A stretch of 64,000 nt of DNA from Streptomyces sp. NK15101 (GTDB lineage Bacteria; Actinomycetota; Actinomycetes; Streptomycetales; Streptomycetaceae). The notes under the pieces were generated by a model. The model did no database searches, was not told the origin of the DNA, and saw only the letters and a list, made by a program, of their open reading frames with translations. The DNA lies in contig NZ_JAINVG010000012.1 of NCBI RefSeq assembly GCF_020400725.1, positions 1 to 64,000 of the forward strand, written 5' to 3'. Shown here one piece after another: positions 8,568-17,464 of this stretch (position 1 is the first letter of the stretch; the number at the start of each line of letters is the position of its first letter). A program made the translations under genes and the position numbers.

Positions 8568-9353
8568 TCAGCGGGCGTCGTCCGGAAGGAGGCGGGCCAG
8601 GGTGCGGACGGCCCGGTACTGGAGGGTCTTGATCGCACCCTCGTTCTTGCCCATGACCCGGGCGGTCTCGGCGACCGAGAGGCCCTGCAGGAAGCGGAGC
8701 GTCACGCACTCCTGCTGCTGGGGGTTGAGGCGGCGGACGGCGTCGAGCAGGGCGGCGTTCGACAGGGACTCCAGGACGGAGTCCTCGGGGCTGCGCTCGA
8801 CCTCGTTGGCGTCGAGCATCTCGCCGGTGGTGACTTCCAGGCGGAAGCGGCTGGACTTGAAGTGGTCGGCGACCAGGTTCCGGGCGATGGTGACGAGCCA
8901 GGCGCCGAAGTCGCGGCCCTGCCAGGTGAAGGTGGAGATCCGGCGCAGGGCGCGCAGGAAGGTCTCGCTGGTGAGGTCCTCCGCCGTCGCCTTCCCGCCG
9001 ACGCGGTAGTAGATGTAGCGGTAGACGGTGTCGCTGTACTGGTCGTACAGGCGGCCGAAGGCCTCGGCCTCGCCGGCCTGGGCGCGCTCGACCAGGTCCA
9101 TCATGCGGGCGCTGTCACTGTCCGCGGTGGGGCGGCGGGCGGTGGTCGAGGCTCCGGAGCGGGCGCCCCGTCTGCCCACGGCGGCGCCGCCGTCGGCCAG
9201 GGCGTAGCAAGGTCCGGCGGGTGCCGGTGCGGCGAAGGCGAAGGCGGGGACAGGGCCGGCGTACGCGGTGGGGACGAAGCCGCGCAAGTGGTCGAGGACC
9301 GTTGCGCGCAGCGTAGCCAGGCCCGAGGTGTCAACCCCGACGTGTGGGTACAC
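8568..9353 (-). CDS. bldN: ECF sigma factor BldN (developmental, with N-terminal pro-region)
   Basis: A 261-residue ECF sigma factor needed for aerial hypha formation, directing transcription of chaplin/rodlin coat genes, bldM and rsbN in Streptomyces. Residues 1 to about 84 (MYPHVGVDTSGLATLR onward) form the characteristic N-terminal extension that is processed away in S. coelicolor. Region 2 spans about 85-165 (LVERAQAGEAEAFGRLYDQY to DHFKSSRFRLE) and region 4 about 205-258 (LNPQQQECVTLRFLQGLSV to QYRAVRTLARLL). The GTG start with GGGAG upstream preserves the pro-region. The downstream gene is its anti-sigma factor. An unusually long 437-bp region upstream probably carries its promoter and a long leader. 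Confidence 0.96.
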   Translation of the reverse strand: MYPHVGVDTSGLATLRATVLDHLRGFVPTAYAGPVPAFAFAAPAPAGPCYALADGGAAVGRRGARSGASTTARRPTADSDSARMMDLVERAQAGEAEAFGRLYDQYSDTVYRYIYYRVGGKATAEDLTSETFLRALRRISTFTWQGRDFGAWLVTIARNLVADHFKSSRFRLEVTTGEMLDANEVERSPEDSVLESLSNAALLDAVRRLNPQQQECVTLRFLQGLSVAETARVMGKNEGAIKTLQYRAVRTLARLLPDDAR

Positions 9354-9790
9354 GAGACTCCCAGAGGCAGAGCTTCCATCACGTGCAGTGCGGGACCGTT
9401 CACCCGTCGTGGCGACGTGAGGGGTCCTTTGTGCGTCTGAGGAGAATAACGCTTCGTACAGGCAGCGCTACACCCAGTTGCTCAAATCACCGGTTCCGAC
9501 GTATCTGTTACTGCTTGTAGTCGCATCAAGTCGCAGTTCGTGACCGTTTGTTGATCACTTAGCTTCCGAGTGTGACTGCGCCGGCGATGCGTTGTGCTCA
9601 AGTCCGGGAGGCGTGAGTGAACCGGGCCGCTGCGGGGTAAGGAAGCGGGAATGCCCGGGAGTCGACCTGTGCGGTGCTGTTCGACCACGGACGGGTGAGC
9701 GCGCCTGGTCCGGGGTTGTCGCAGATGATCGCAGCCGAAACGTATCGGCAGACCGGCCCGGCGGGCCGGGGCGCGACCTCGCGGGGAGCG
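9354..9790 (-). promoter_or_regulatory. 437-bp non-coding region upstream of bldN
   Basis: No gene is supported here. Reading toward bldN, the stretch from about 9620 to 9440 is visibly richer in A/T than its surroundings and contains several weak hexamer pairs. One is TTGAGC with TACGAA and TTATTC near 9440-9475, but none is convincing enough to name as the promoter. bldN is heavily regulated during development in Streptomyces, so this region is probably its control region and leader. Confidence 0.55.
9753..9769. terminator. short GC hairpin after the HAD-IB gene
   Basis: CCGGCCCG pairs perfectly with CGGGCCGG around a single G, 22 bases beyond the stop of the upstream HAD-IB gene. There is no U-tract, so it is only a possible terminator insulating bldN. 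Confidence 0.4.
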
Positions 9791-10750
9791 TCAGTGGCGG
9801 CGGCGGTGCAGGGCGACCGCGGCGGCGGTGCCCCCGGCCAGCGCGCCCAGGCCCGCGGCGGCGGGGATGCCGACCTTCGCGGCCTTCCGGCCGGTCCGGT
9901 AGTCGCGCAGCCGCCAGTCCCGGTCCTTCGCGTGCTTGCGGAGCTTGGTGTCCGGGTTGATCGCGTACGGATGCCCCACCAGCGACAGCATCGGGATGTC
10001 GTTGTGCGAGTCGCTGTACGCCGCGCAGCGGCTCAGGTCGAGGCCCTCGGCGGCGGCGAGGGCCCGCACCGCCTCGGCCTTGGCCGGTCCGTGCAGGGGC
10101 TCGCCGACCAGCTTGCCCGTGTAGACGCCGTCGATCGACTCGGCGACCGTGCCCAGCGCGCCGGTCAGGCCGAGCCGGCGGGCGATGATCGTGGCCGTCT
10201 CGACCGGGGCGGCCGTCACCAGCCAGACCTTCTGCCCCGCGTCCAGGTGCGCCTGGGCGAGGGAGCGGGTGCCGGGCCAGATGCGGTCGGCCATGTACTC
10301 GTCGTAGATCTCCTCGCCGATCGACATCAGTTCGGAGACGCGGTGGCCCTTGACGATGGACAGGGCGCTGTCGCGGGCGTCCTGCATGTGCTCGGGGTCC
10401 TCGACGCCGGCGAGCCGGAACCAGGCCTGCTGCCAGGCGAAGCGCGCGAGTTCGCGGCGCTGGAAGAACTTCCGCTTGTACAGGCCGCGGCCGAAGTGGA
10501 AGATCGCGGCGCCCTGCATCACGGTGTTGTCGAGGTCGAAGAAGGCCGCCGCGCGCACGTCGCCGACGACCGGGAACTCGGGCTCGGCGGTCGCGGGTTC
10601 GGTGGCGGCGGCCTCCTCGCGCTCCTGTTCCAGCTGGAGCGAGGACTTGCGCGCCGCCTCGGCGGCGGCCTCGCCTGCCAGGACGCTGCGCGCGGTGGCG
10701 GAGCGCCTACGGGGGGTGAGCCATCCCAGAGCGGCCATGCCGTTGAGCAT
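9791..10750 (-). CDS. HAD-IB family phosphatase (SerB1-like)
   Basis: A protein of about 319 residues in the phosphoserine phosphatase-like HAD subfamily IB. Motif I is FFDLDNTVMQGA, motif II lies in VWLVTAAPVET and motif IV in AYSDSHNDIPML. A C-terminal hydrophobic stretch (VGIPAAAGLGALAGGTAAAVAL) suggests a membrane anchor or tail. Two ATGs are plausible (10750, MLNGMAALGW, and 10738, MAALGW). Neither has a clear ribosome site, and the open frame further upstream has no family content. It sits between bldN and the glutaredoxin/rex/hem cluster, the same neighbourhood as mycobacterial serB1. True serine biosynthesis is uncertain, and other phospho-substrates are possible. Confidence 0.85.
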   Translation of the reverse strand: MLNGMAALGWLTPRRRSATARSVLAGEAAAEAARKSSLQLEQEREEAAATEPATAEPEFPVVGDVRAAAFFDLDNTVMQGAAIFHFGRGLYKRKFFQRRELARFAWQQAWFRLAGVEDPEHMQDARDSALSIVKGHRVSELMSIGEEIYDEYMADRIWPGTRSLAQAHLDAGQKVWLVTAAPVETATIIARRLGLTGALGTVAESIDGVYTGKLVGEPLHGPAKAEAVRALAAAEGLDLSRCAAYSDSHNDIPMLSLVGHPYAINPDTKLRKHAKDRDWRLRDYRTGRKAAKVGIPAAAGLGALAGGTAAAVALHRRRH

Positions 10751-10844
10751 AGCCAGTCTGTTCGGTACTTCCCGACTTGTGAGGATGCCGGGGTGTGAAC
10801 AGTCGGCGCCGACGGTGTTACGGGGGGCTGCCGGGCCCCGCAGA

Positions 10845-11123
10845 ATGGACGCCATGTTCGGACGTACGAAGAAGAAGGACGCCGCCTCGCGGGTGGTGAC
10901 GCTGATCGGCAAGCCGGGGTGTCACCTCTGCGACGACGCCCGCGTAGTGATCGAGGCCGTCTGCGCGGAGACCGGAGCATCCTGGGAGGAGAAGGACATC
11001 ACCCGGGACGAGGAGCTCCACCGGGCGTACTGGGAGCAGATCCCCGTCGTCCTGATCGACGGCGAGCAGCACACCTTCTGGCGCGTGGACGCCGGACGGC
11101 TCCGGCGCGAACTGGGTGCGTGA
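10845..11123 (+). CDS. glutaredoxin-family protein
   Basis: A 92-residue thioredoxin-fold protein with the redox motif CHLC in GKPGCHLCDDARVVIE and the cis-proline in EQIPVVLIDGEQH. It has the size and layout of the DUF836/glutaredoxin-like family conserved before actinobacterial hem genes. The start is ATG (MDAMFGRTKKK), with another in-frame ATG nine bases on. Neither has a strong ribosome site, and the open frame further upstream is a shadow of the divergent HAD-IB gene. Streptomyces use mycothiol rather than glutathione, so the physiological thiol partner is unclear. It lies upstream of the redox-sensing rex operon but behind a separate promoter region. Confidence 0.85.
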   Translation: MDAMFGRTKKKDAASRVVTLIGKPGCHLCDDARVVIEAVCAETGASWEEKDITRDEELHRAYWEQIPVVLIDGEQHTFWRVDAGRLRRELGA

Positions 11124-11301
11124 CCGGAAGGCGGTTACCATCGTGGACGTTTTGTTGGGTTTCGGGGGCGGCGTCGTGAGGAGAGTGTGCGGCTTTGCCC
11201 CCTTCGGGTTCTCAACGCTCTGACGCGCTCCGCGGTTCCGCGACGATACGAACCGGCCGCGTGACCCCGGTCACTTTGGGCGGACAAAACGGACACCATC
11301 T

Positions 11302-11319
11302 TTGTGCACGCGTTCACAA
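11302..11319 (+). promoter_or_regulatory. Rex operator (ROP) upstream of rex
   Basis: TTGTGCACGCGTTCACAA is an almost perfect inverted repeat (one mismatch between half-sites TTGTGCA and TTGTGAA) and matches the known ROP sequence. It lies 77 bases before the rex start. Rex autoregulates the rex-hemACD operon in S. coelicolor, so this is the expected NADH-sensitive repression site. Confidence 0.9.
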
Positions 11320-11395
11320 AGACATAGCCTGCATTCGACGGGGCGGTCTTGGGACGTATGGCCGCCTGCAGCCCCGCTCATCCCGCAGGAGCACC

Positions 11396-12202
11396 GTGGC
11401 AACTGGCCGAACTCACCGACCGGCGACCCGTAGCCGAGGAATTCCCGAGGCCACCGTCGCCCGGCTTCCGCTGTATCTGCGCGCACTGACCGCGCTCTCG
11501 GAGCGCTCCGTACCCACGGTCTCCTCCGAGGAGCTCGCGGCGGCGGCGGGGGTCAACTCCGCGAAGCTGCGCAAGGACTTCAGCTACCTCGGCTCGTACG
11601 GCACCCGCGGTGTCGGCTACGACGTCGAGTACCTCGTCTACCAGATCTCCCGCGAGCTCGGCCTGACCCAGGACTGGCCCGTCGTGATCGTCGGCATCGG
11701 CAACCTCGGCGCCGCCCTCGCCGGCTACGGCGGCTTCGCCTCCCGCGGCTTCCGCGTCGCCGCGCTCATCGACGCCGACCCCGCCATGACCGGCAAGCCG
11801 GTCGCCGGGATCCCCGTCCAGCACAGCGACGACCTCGAGAAGATCATCAGCGAGGACGGCGTCTCCATCGGCGTCATCGCGACCCCGGCCGGCGTCGCCC
11901 AGCAGGTCTGCGACCGGCTCGTGGCCGCCGGAGTCACCTCCATCCTGAACTTCGCCCCCACCGTGCTCTCCGTGCCCGACGGCGTGGACGTCCGCAAGGT
12001 CGACCTCTCCATCGAGCTGCAGATCCTCGCCTTCCACGAGCAGCGCAAGGCCGGCGAGGAGACGAGCACCGAGGAGGGCCCCGACACGGGCGCCGAGCCC
12101 GAGGCCGCCACGGCCGTCGTGCCGCCGGCCCCCCGCGGCGCCGCGGGCGACACCGGCCACAAGGGACCCGACGGGGACGTCCCCGCGGTGATGCCGGCAT
12201 GA
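11396..12202 (+). CDS. rex: redox-sensing transcriptional repressor Rex
   Basis: A 268-residue Rex repressor, which senses the NADH/NAD+ ratio and represses respiratory and heme genes when NADH is low. The N-terminal winged helix (about residues 15-85) includes EELAAAAGVNSAKLRKDFSY. The Rossmann domain begins VVIVGIGNLGAALAGYGGF near residue 90, and the domain-swapped C-terminal helix follows QILAFHEQRKAG. A further 45-residue Pro/Ala/Glu-rich tail is not part of the fold. The GTG start has AGGAG four bases upstream. An ROP site precedes the gene, and its stop overlaps the hemA start, placing Rex at the head of the hemACD operon. Confidence 0.97.
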   Translation: MATGRTHRPATRSRGIPEATVARLPLYLRALTALSERSVPTVSSEELAAAAGVNSAKLRKDFSYLGSYGTRGVGYDVEYLVYQISRELGLTQDWPVVIVGIGNLGAALAGYGGFASRGFRVAALIDADPAMTGKPVAGIPVQHSDDLEKIISEDGVSIGVIATPAGVAQQVCDRLVAAGVTSILNFAPTVLSVPDGVDVRKVDLSIELQILAFHEQRKAGEETSTEEGPDTGAEPEAATAVVPPAPRGAAGDTGHKGPDGDVPAVMPA

Positions 12203-13554
12203 GCCTCCTCGTCGTCGGACTGAGCCACCGCAGCGCCCCCGTCTCCATCCTGGAGCGGGCCTCGCTGTCGGCGGACACCCAGGCCAAGCTGCTCCAGGAC
12301 ACCCTCGCCGCCGAACCGGCCGCCGAGGCCACCGTCCTGGCCACCTGCAACCGCATCGAGCTCTACGCCGACGTGGACAAGTTCCACGCCGGTGTCGCCG
12401 AGCTGTCCACGCTCCTCGCGCAGCACAGCGGCGTCGGCCTGGACGAGCTCACTCCTTATCTCTATGTGCACTACGAGGACCGGGCCGTCCACCACCTCTT
12501 CTCGGTGGCCTGCGGCCTCGACTCCATGGTCGTCGGCGAGGGCCAGATCCTCGGCCAGATCAAGGACACCCTCGCCCTCGGCCAGGACCTCCACACCGCG
12601 GGCCGGCTCCTCAACGACCTGTTCCAGCAGGCCCTGAGGGTCGGCAAGCGCGCCCACAGCGAGACCGGGATCGATCGCGCCGGACAGTCGCTCGTCACCT
12701 TCGGCCTGGAGCAGCTCGCCCAGGACACGGAGGTCGAGACCTGGGCCAAGGGCAAGAAGGCCCTCGTCATCGGCGCCGGGTCGATGTCCTCGCTCGCCGC
12801 CGCCACGCTCGCGCGCTCCGGCGTCTCCGAGATCGTCATCGCCAACCGCACCCTGGCCCGCGCCGAGCGGCTCGCGCAGATCCTGACCGAGCCCGGCGGC
12901 ACGGGAGTCGCCGCACACGCGGTCGAGATGGTTGCCGTCGGCGACGAACTGACACGTGCCGACATCGTCGTCTCCTGCACCGGCGCCACCGGCCTCGTCC
13001 TCACCGGCGAGGCCGTCGAGGCCGCCGCGCGGACACGCACGGCCCCGCTCTTCCTGCTCGACCTCGCCATGCCCCGCGACATCGACGCCGCCGCCCACCG
13101 GGTCCCCGGCGTCCGGCTCGTCGACATCGAGTCGCTCGCCGAGGCCTCCGCCGACGCGCCCATGGCCGCCGACGTCGACCAGGTGCGCGGCATCGTCTCC
13201 GACGAGGTCGCCGCCTTCGGCGCCGCCCAGCGCGCCGCCCACATCACCCCGACCGTGGTCGCCCTGCGCACCATGGCCGCCGACGTGGTGGCCAGCGAGG
13301 TCGCCCGCCTGGAAGGCCGCCTCCCCGGCCTCGACGACAAGCAGCGCGCCGAGATCACCCAGACCGTGCGCCGCGTCGTCGACAAGCTCCTGCACGCGCC
13401 GACCGTGCGGGTCAAGCAGCTGGCCAGCGAGCCCGGCGGCGCCGGGTACGCGGACGCGCTGCGGACACTCTTCGACCTCGACCCGGAGACGGTGGCTTCT
13501 GTCAGCCGGGCCGACCTGAATGACGCCGACGTCAAGAACCGAGGGCGAGTATGA
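12199..13554 (+). CDS. hemA: glutamyl-tRNA reductase
   Basis: A 451-residue NADPH-dependent reductase turning glutamyl-tRNA into glutamate-1-semialdehyde, the first committed step of C5-pathway tetrapyrrole synthesis. The catalytic cysteine is in TVLATCNRIELYA near residue 50. The NADPH domain carries KKALVIGAGSMSSLAAATLA near 190, and the dimerisation domain occupies the C-terminal third. It overlaps rex by ATGA at its start and hemC by four bases at its end, so the genes are translationally coupled. Its product is the substrate of HemL, whose gene lies 27 kb to the right. Regulation is probably through the Rex operator at the operon head and heme feedback. Confidence 0.97.
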   Translation: MSLLVVGLSHRSAPVSILERASLSADTQAKLLQDTLAAEPAAEATVLATCNRIELYADVDKFHAGVAELSTLLAQHSGVGLDELTPYLYVHYEDRAVHHLFSVACGLDSMVVGEGQILGQIKDTLALGQDLHTAGRLLNDLFQQALRVGKRAHSETGIDRAGQSLVTFGLEQLAQDTEVETWAKGKKALVIGAGSMSSLAAATLARSGVSEIVIANRTLARAERLAQILTEPGGTGVAAHAVEMVAVGDELTRADIVVSCTGATGLVLTGEAVEAAARTRTAPLFLLDLAMPRDIDAAAHRVPGVRLVDIESLAEASADAPMAADVDQVRGIVSDEVAAFGAAQRAAHITPTVVALRTMAADVVASEVARLEGRLPGLDDKQRAEITQTVRRVVDKLLHAPTVRVKQLASEPGGAGYADALRTLFDLDPETVASVSRADLNDADVKNRGRV

Positions 13555-14537
13555 CCGAGAGGGCACTGAGGCTCGGGACCAGGCGCAGCAAGCTCGCCAT
13601 GGCCCAGTCCGGGCACGTGGCCGACGCCGTCCGGCAGCTGACCGGCCGGCCCGTCGAGCTCGTGGAGATCACGACGTACGGGGACACCTCCCGGGAGCAC
13701 CTCGCGCAGATCGGCGGCACCGGCGTCTTCGTCGCCGCCCTGCGCGACGCGCTGCTCGCCGGCGAGGTGGACTTCGCCGTGCACTCCCTGAAGGACCTGC
13801 CGACCGCCCAGCACCCCGACCTGGTGCTGGCCGCGATCCCCCGCCGCGAGGACCCGCGCGACGTACTGATCGCCCGCGAGGGCCTCACGCTGGACCGGCT
13901 GCCCCGGGGCGCCCGGGTCGGCACCGGCTCCCCGCGGCGGATGGCACAGCTCCACGCCCACGCGCGGGGCCACGGCCTGGACATCACCTGCGTCCCCATC
14001 CGCGGCAACGTCGACACCCGCGTCGGCTACGTCCGCAAGGGCGAGCTCGACGCGGTCGTCCTGGCCGCCGCCGGACTCAACCGCATCGGCGGGACCGACG
14101 AACTCCTCGACGGCCTCTCCGCCGAGCCGCTGGCCGTCGACACCGTCCTGCCCGCCCCCGGCCAGGGGGCCCTGGCCGTCGAATGCCTGGCGTCGAACAC
14201 CGAACTCGTCGCCGCGCTCGCGCCGCTCGACGACCCGCACACGCGGGCCGCCGTGACCGCCGAGCGATCCCTGCTCGCCGCCCTGGAGGCCGGCTGCTCC
14301 GCACCCGTGGGTGCGCTGGCCGACCTGCTGGCCGACGACCCCGGTCACGGGCAGGTTGTCACCGAAATGCGCCTGCGCGGCGTCGTCGGCACCACCGACG
14401 GCTCGACGCTGGTGCAGCTGTCCACCACCGGACCCGTACCCACCTCGCACGACGAGGCCCTGGCGCTCGGACGCGAACTCGCGGACGAGATGCTCGCCAA
14501 GGGTGCGGCCGGTCTTATGGGGGAGCGAGCACTTTGA
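13551..14537 (+). CDS. hemC: hydroxymethylbilane synthase (porphobilinogen deaminase)
   Basis: A 328-residue enzyme that polymerises four porphobilinogens into hydroxymethylbilane. It opens with LRLGTRRSKLAMAQSGHVAD, the family N terminus. The catalytic aspartate lies in LKDLPTAQHPDLVLAAIPRR, and the dipyrromethane-cofactor cysteine is in LEAGCSAPVGALADLL. The length is close to the usual 310-330. The ATG overlaps the hemA stop and the gene's own TGA overlaps the TTG of the next gene, so all three are coupled. It is cytosolic. No anomalies were seen. Confidence 0.97.
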   Translation: MTERALRLGTRRSKLAMAQSGHVADAVRQLTGRPVELVEITTYGDTSREHLAQIGGTGVFVAALRDALLAGEVDFAVHSLKDLPTAQHPDLVLAAIPRREDPRDVLIAREGLTLDRLPRGARVGTGSPRRMAQLHAHARGHGLDITCVPIRGNVDTRVGYVRKGELDAVVLAAAGLNRIGGTDELLDGLSAEPLAVDTVLPAPGQGALAVECLASNTELVAALAPLDDPHTRAAVTAERSLLAALEAGCSAPVGALADLLADDPGHGQVVTEMRLRGVVGTTDGSTLVQLSTTGPVPTSHDEALALGRELADEMLAKGAAGLMGERAL

Positions 14538-16204
14538 ACCCCACCAGCCCGACCACCAGCCCGCTGTCCCCGGCCCTCGCGGGCCACGGGCACGTCACAT
14601 TCCTCGGCGCAGGACCCGGCGACCCCGGTCTCCTGACCCTCAGGGCCGTGGAGGCCCTCGCCGGAGCGGATGTCCTGATCGCCGAGCCGGAGGTGCTCGA
14701 GGTCGTTCGCGGCCATGCGCGCGTGGGGGTGAGCACGCCTGAGCTGACGGTCATTGACGAGACGTCAACAACCGCCGGTGTCCCCGTGTTGAGGGATGCC
14801 GCCAATCTTGTCATGGAGGCCGCGCGGGGCGGCAGGCGGGTCGTCCGTGCGGTGACCGGCGACCCCGGACTCGACGGGAACGCGGGCGCCGAGATGCTCG
14901 CCTGCGCCGCCGAGGGCATCCCCTTCGAGGTCGTCCCCGGCGTCGCCACGGCCGTCGGCGTGCCCGCCTACGCCGGTGTGCCGCTGCGCGACGCACAGGG
15001 CACCGACGTGCGCTTCGTCGACGCCCGGACCGCCGACGAGCGGTGCTGGGCCGAGGTCGGCGCCTCCGACGGGACCGTCGTCGTCTCCACGTCCCTGGAC
15101 TCGGTCGCCGCGGCGGCCGGCGAGCTGGTGGCGGCAGGCCGTAAGCCGGACACCCCGCTCACCGTCACCATCGCCGGCACCACCACCCGCCAGCGGACCT
15201 GGAACGCCACCCTCGGGACGATCGCCCAGGTCTTCAAGCAGGGCAAGGTCCTCCCCTCCCCCGAGGGACACCGGCCCGTCATAGCCGTGGTCGGCGAGCG
15301 CAGCGCCCCGGCGCAGCGGGACCAGCTGTCGTGGTTCGAGTCGAAGCCGCTCTTCGGGTGGCGGGTCCTCGTGCCGCGCACCAAGGAGCAGGCCGCGTCG
15401 CTCTCCGACCAGCTGCGTTCGTACGGCGCCGTGCCGCACGAGGTGCCGACCATCGCCGTCGAGCCGCCGCGCACCCCGCAGCAGATGGAGCGGGCGGTCA
15501 AGGGACTCGTCACCGGCCGGTACGAGTGGATCGCCTTCACCTCCGTGAACGCCGTCAAGGCCGTGCGGGAGAAGTTCGAGGAGTACGGGCTCGACGCCCG
15601 CGCCTTCGCCGGCATCAAGGTCGCGGCGGTGGGCGAGCAGACCGCGGCGGCCCTGGTGGACTTCGGCGTGAAGCCGGACCTCGTGCCGAGCGGCGAGCAG
15701 TCCGCGGCCGGGCTGCTGGAGGACTGGCCGCCGTACGACCCCGTCTTCGACCCGATCGACCGCGTCTTCCTGCCGCGCGCCGACATCGCGACCGAGACGC
15801 TGGTCGCGGGCCTGATCGAACTCGGGTGGGAGGTCGACGACGTCACCGCCTACCGGACCGTCCGGGCCTCGCCGCCGCCGGCGGACACGCGGGAGGCGAT
15901 CAAGGGCGGCGGCTTCGACGCCGTGCTCTTCACGTCGTCCTCGACCGTGCGGAACCTCGTCGGCATCGCCGGCAAGCCGCACAACGTGACCGTGATCGCG
16001 TGCATCGGGCCCGCCACGGCCAAGACCGCCGAGGAGCACGGGCTCCGGGTCGACGTGCTCTCGCCCGAGCCGTCCGTCCACAAGCTCGCCGAGGCCCTCG
16101 CGGACTTCGGCCTGCGGCGCCGGGAGTCCGCGCTGGAGGCGGGGGATCCGGTGACACGGCCGAGCGAGCGGCGACCGGGGGCGCGGCGGCGTCGCACGAC
16201 GTAA
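14534..16204 (+). CDS. hemD: fused uroporphyrinogen-III C-methyltransferase / uroporphyrinogen-III synthase
   Basis: A 556-residue bifunctional enzyme. The N-terminal half (about residues 15-260) is a CobA-type SAM methyltransferase with GAGPGDPGLLTLRAVEAL and EIPFEVVPGVATAV-like blocks. The C-terminal half (about 275-535) is a HEM4 uroporphyrinogen-III synthase, including ARIWRVLVPRTKEQ-like and FTSVNAVKAVREKF segments. It therefore makes uroporphyrinogen III and diverts some to precorrin-2 for siroheme and cobalamin. The TTG start overlaps the hemC stop by two bases and has GGGGGAG about nine bases upstream; the longer open frame upstream is a hemC shadow. This fusion is usual in actinobacteria. 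A strong terminator follows, ending the rex-hemACD operon. Confidence 0.93.
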   Translation: MNPTSPTTSPLSPALAGHGHVTFLGAGPGDPGLLTLRAVEALAGADVLIAEPEVLEVVRGHARVGVSTPELTVIDETSTTAGVPVLRDAANLVMEAARGGRRVVRAVTGDPGLDGNAGAEMLACAAEGIPFEVVPGVATAVGVPAYAGVPLRDAQGTDVRFVDARTADERCWAEVGASDGTVVVSTSLDSVAAAAGELVAAGRKPDTPLTVTIAGTTTRQRTWNATLGTIAQVFKQGKVLPSPEGHRPVIAVVGERSAPAQRDQLSWFESKPLFGWRVLVPRTKEQAASLSDQLRSYGAVPHEVPTIAVEPPRTPQQMERAVKGLVTGRYEWIAFTSVNAVKAVREKFEEYGLDARAFAGIKVAAVGEQTAAALVDFGVKPDLVPSGEQSAAGLLEDWPPYDPVFDPIDRVFLPRADIATETLVAGLIELGWEVDDVTAYRTVRASPPPADTREAIKGGGFDAVLFTSSSTVRNLVGIAGKPHNVTVIACIGPATAKTAEEHGLRVDVLSPEPSVHKLAEALADFGLRRRESALEAGDPVTRPSERRPGARRRRTT

Positions 16205-16214
16205 CGGGGTTGTG

Positions 16215-16245
16215 GGGTGCGGGTCCGGCTTCCGGACCCGCACCC
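16215..16245 (+). terminator. intrinsic terminator of the rex-hemACD operon
   Basis: A perfect 14-bp GC-rich stem (GGGTGCGGGTCCGG pairing with CCGGACCCGCACCC) encloses a CTT loop, ten bases after the hemD stop. There is no U-tract, which is common for Streptomyces terminators. Confidence 0.8.
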
Positions 16246-16322
16246 TGAGCGTTTCCGGGTCGGTACGCCCGCCACTTGCCGTGTGGCCGCGCCCTGCTGG
16301 GCGGTGCCCCCCGCACCTCCGT

Positions 16323-16383
16323 GTGGGCAGTCGTCCCGCTCGAGCAGGGGGGACCCCCTTGCCCCAGCGGAACGACTGCCCAC
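16323..16383. repeat. intergenic long inverted repeat, family copy 1
   Basis: GTGGGCAGTCGT at the left pairs with ACGACTGCCCAC at the right, and further C/G-rich pairing lies inside. A close relative is at 33510-33547. The core (GTGGGCnGTCGTTCCG and complement) is shared between copies, which marks a dispersed palindromic family rather than a simple terminator. Confidence 0.7.
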
Positions 16384-16452
16384 GACGGGGGTGGGCGTAT
16401 GCCCACAACGCGTCGGTAAGGGCACGGCGCGCGCGGGCGTAGCCTCGGATTC

Positions 16453-17457
16453 ATGAACTCGTACGGATCCTTTCCCGGGGCGCGCCCGCGGCGGCTGCGG
16501 ACGACGCCCGTCATGCGCCGGATGGTGGCCGAGACGCGGCTGCATCCCGCCGACCTGATCCTGCCCGCGTTCGTGCGCGAGGGGATCACCGAGCCCGTGC
16601 CGATCCAGGCCATGCCCGGGGTCGTGCAGCACACCCGGGACACCCTGCGCAAGGCCGCCGTGGAGGCGCTGGAGGCCGGGGTCTCCGGCATCATGCTCTT
16701 CGGCGTGCCCGAGGACGCGAAGAAGGACGGCGCCGGGACGGCCGGCACGGACCCCGACGGGATCCTGCAGGTCGCCATCCGGGACGTGAAGGCCGAGGTC
16801 GGCGACGACCTGGTCATCATGTCGGACCTGTGCCTGGACGAGTTCACCGACCACGGCCACTGCGGCGTCCTGGACGCCCGGGGACGGGTCGACAACGACG
16901 CCACGCTGGAACGTTACGCCGAGATGGCCCAGGTCCAGGCCGACGCCGGCGTCCACGTCGTCGGCCCCTCCGGGATGATGGACGGCCAGGTCGGGGTCGT
17001 CCGCGACGCCCTGGACACCATCGGCAAGGAGGACGTGGCGATCCTGGCCTATACGGCCAAGTACTCGTCCGCCTTCTACGGGCCCTTCCGCGAGGCCGTC
17101 GGCTCCTCCCTCAAGGGCGACCGCAAGACCTACCAGCAGGACCCCGCCAACCTCCGCGAGTCGATGCGCGAGCTCGCCCTCGACCTGGAGGAGGGCGCCG
17201 ACATGGTCATGGTCAAGCCGGCCGGCCCCTACCTCGACGTGCTCGCCAAGGTCGCCGACGCGGTCGACGTGCCCGTCGCCGCCTACCAGATCAGCGGCGA
17301 GTACGCGATGGTCGAGGCCGCCGCCGAGAAGGGCTGGATCGACCGCGACAAGGCGATCATGGAGACCCTCACCGGCATCCGCCGCGCCGGCGCCCGGATG
17401 ATCCTCACCTACTGGGCCACCGAGGCCGCCCGGAACCTGTCCGCCGGACGCCGATAG
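16453..17457 (+). CDS. hemB: porphobilinogen synthase (delta-aminolevulinate dehydratase)
   Basis: A 334-residue enzyme condensing two 5-aminolevulinates into porphobilinogen. The Schiff-base lysines are in [14 protein letters not shown] and [13 protein letters not shown]. The metal-site region reads [15 protein letters not shown]: one cysteine of the classical zinc triad is an aspartate, so a purely zinc-type site is unlikely. It sits 248 bases beyond the hemD terminator and so has its own promoter, though it belongs functionally with the rex-hemACD operon. The start [18 protein letters not shown] matches the family. The 3' end abuts the converging DUF4253 gene. Confidence 0.96.
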   Translation: MNSYGSFPGARPRRLRTTPVMRRMVAETRLHPADLILPAFVREGITEPVPIQAMPGVVQHTRDTLRKAAVEALEAGVSGIMLFGVPEDAKKDGAGTAGTDPDGILQVAIRDVKAEVGDDLVIMSDLCLDEFTDHGHCGVLDARGRVDNDATLERYAEMAQVQADAGVHVVGPSGMMDGQVGVVRDALDTIGKEDVAILAYTAKYSSAFYGPFREAVGSSLKGDRKTYQQDPANLRESMRELALDLEEGADMVMVKPAGPYLDVLAKVADAVDVPVAAYQISGEYAMVEAAAEKGWIDRDKAIMETLTGIRRAGARMILTYWATEAARNLSAGRR

Positions 17458-17464
17458 CCGGGAC

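Noticed and set aside
9545..9590. Possible BldD box upstream of bldN
   Set aside because: Only a half-site (GTCACACTC) matches, and the other half lacks symmetry.
11725..14450. Long minus-strand open frames opposite rex, hemA and hemC
   Set aside because: Frame openness caused by high GC3 in the coding strand; products lack domains and the plus-strand genes are certain.
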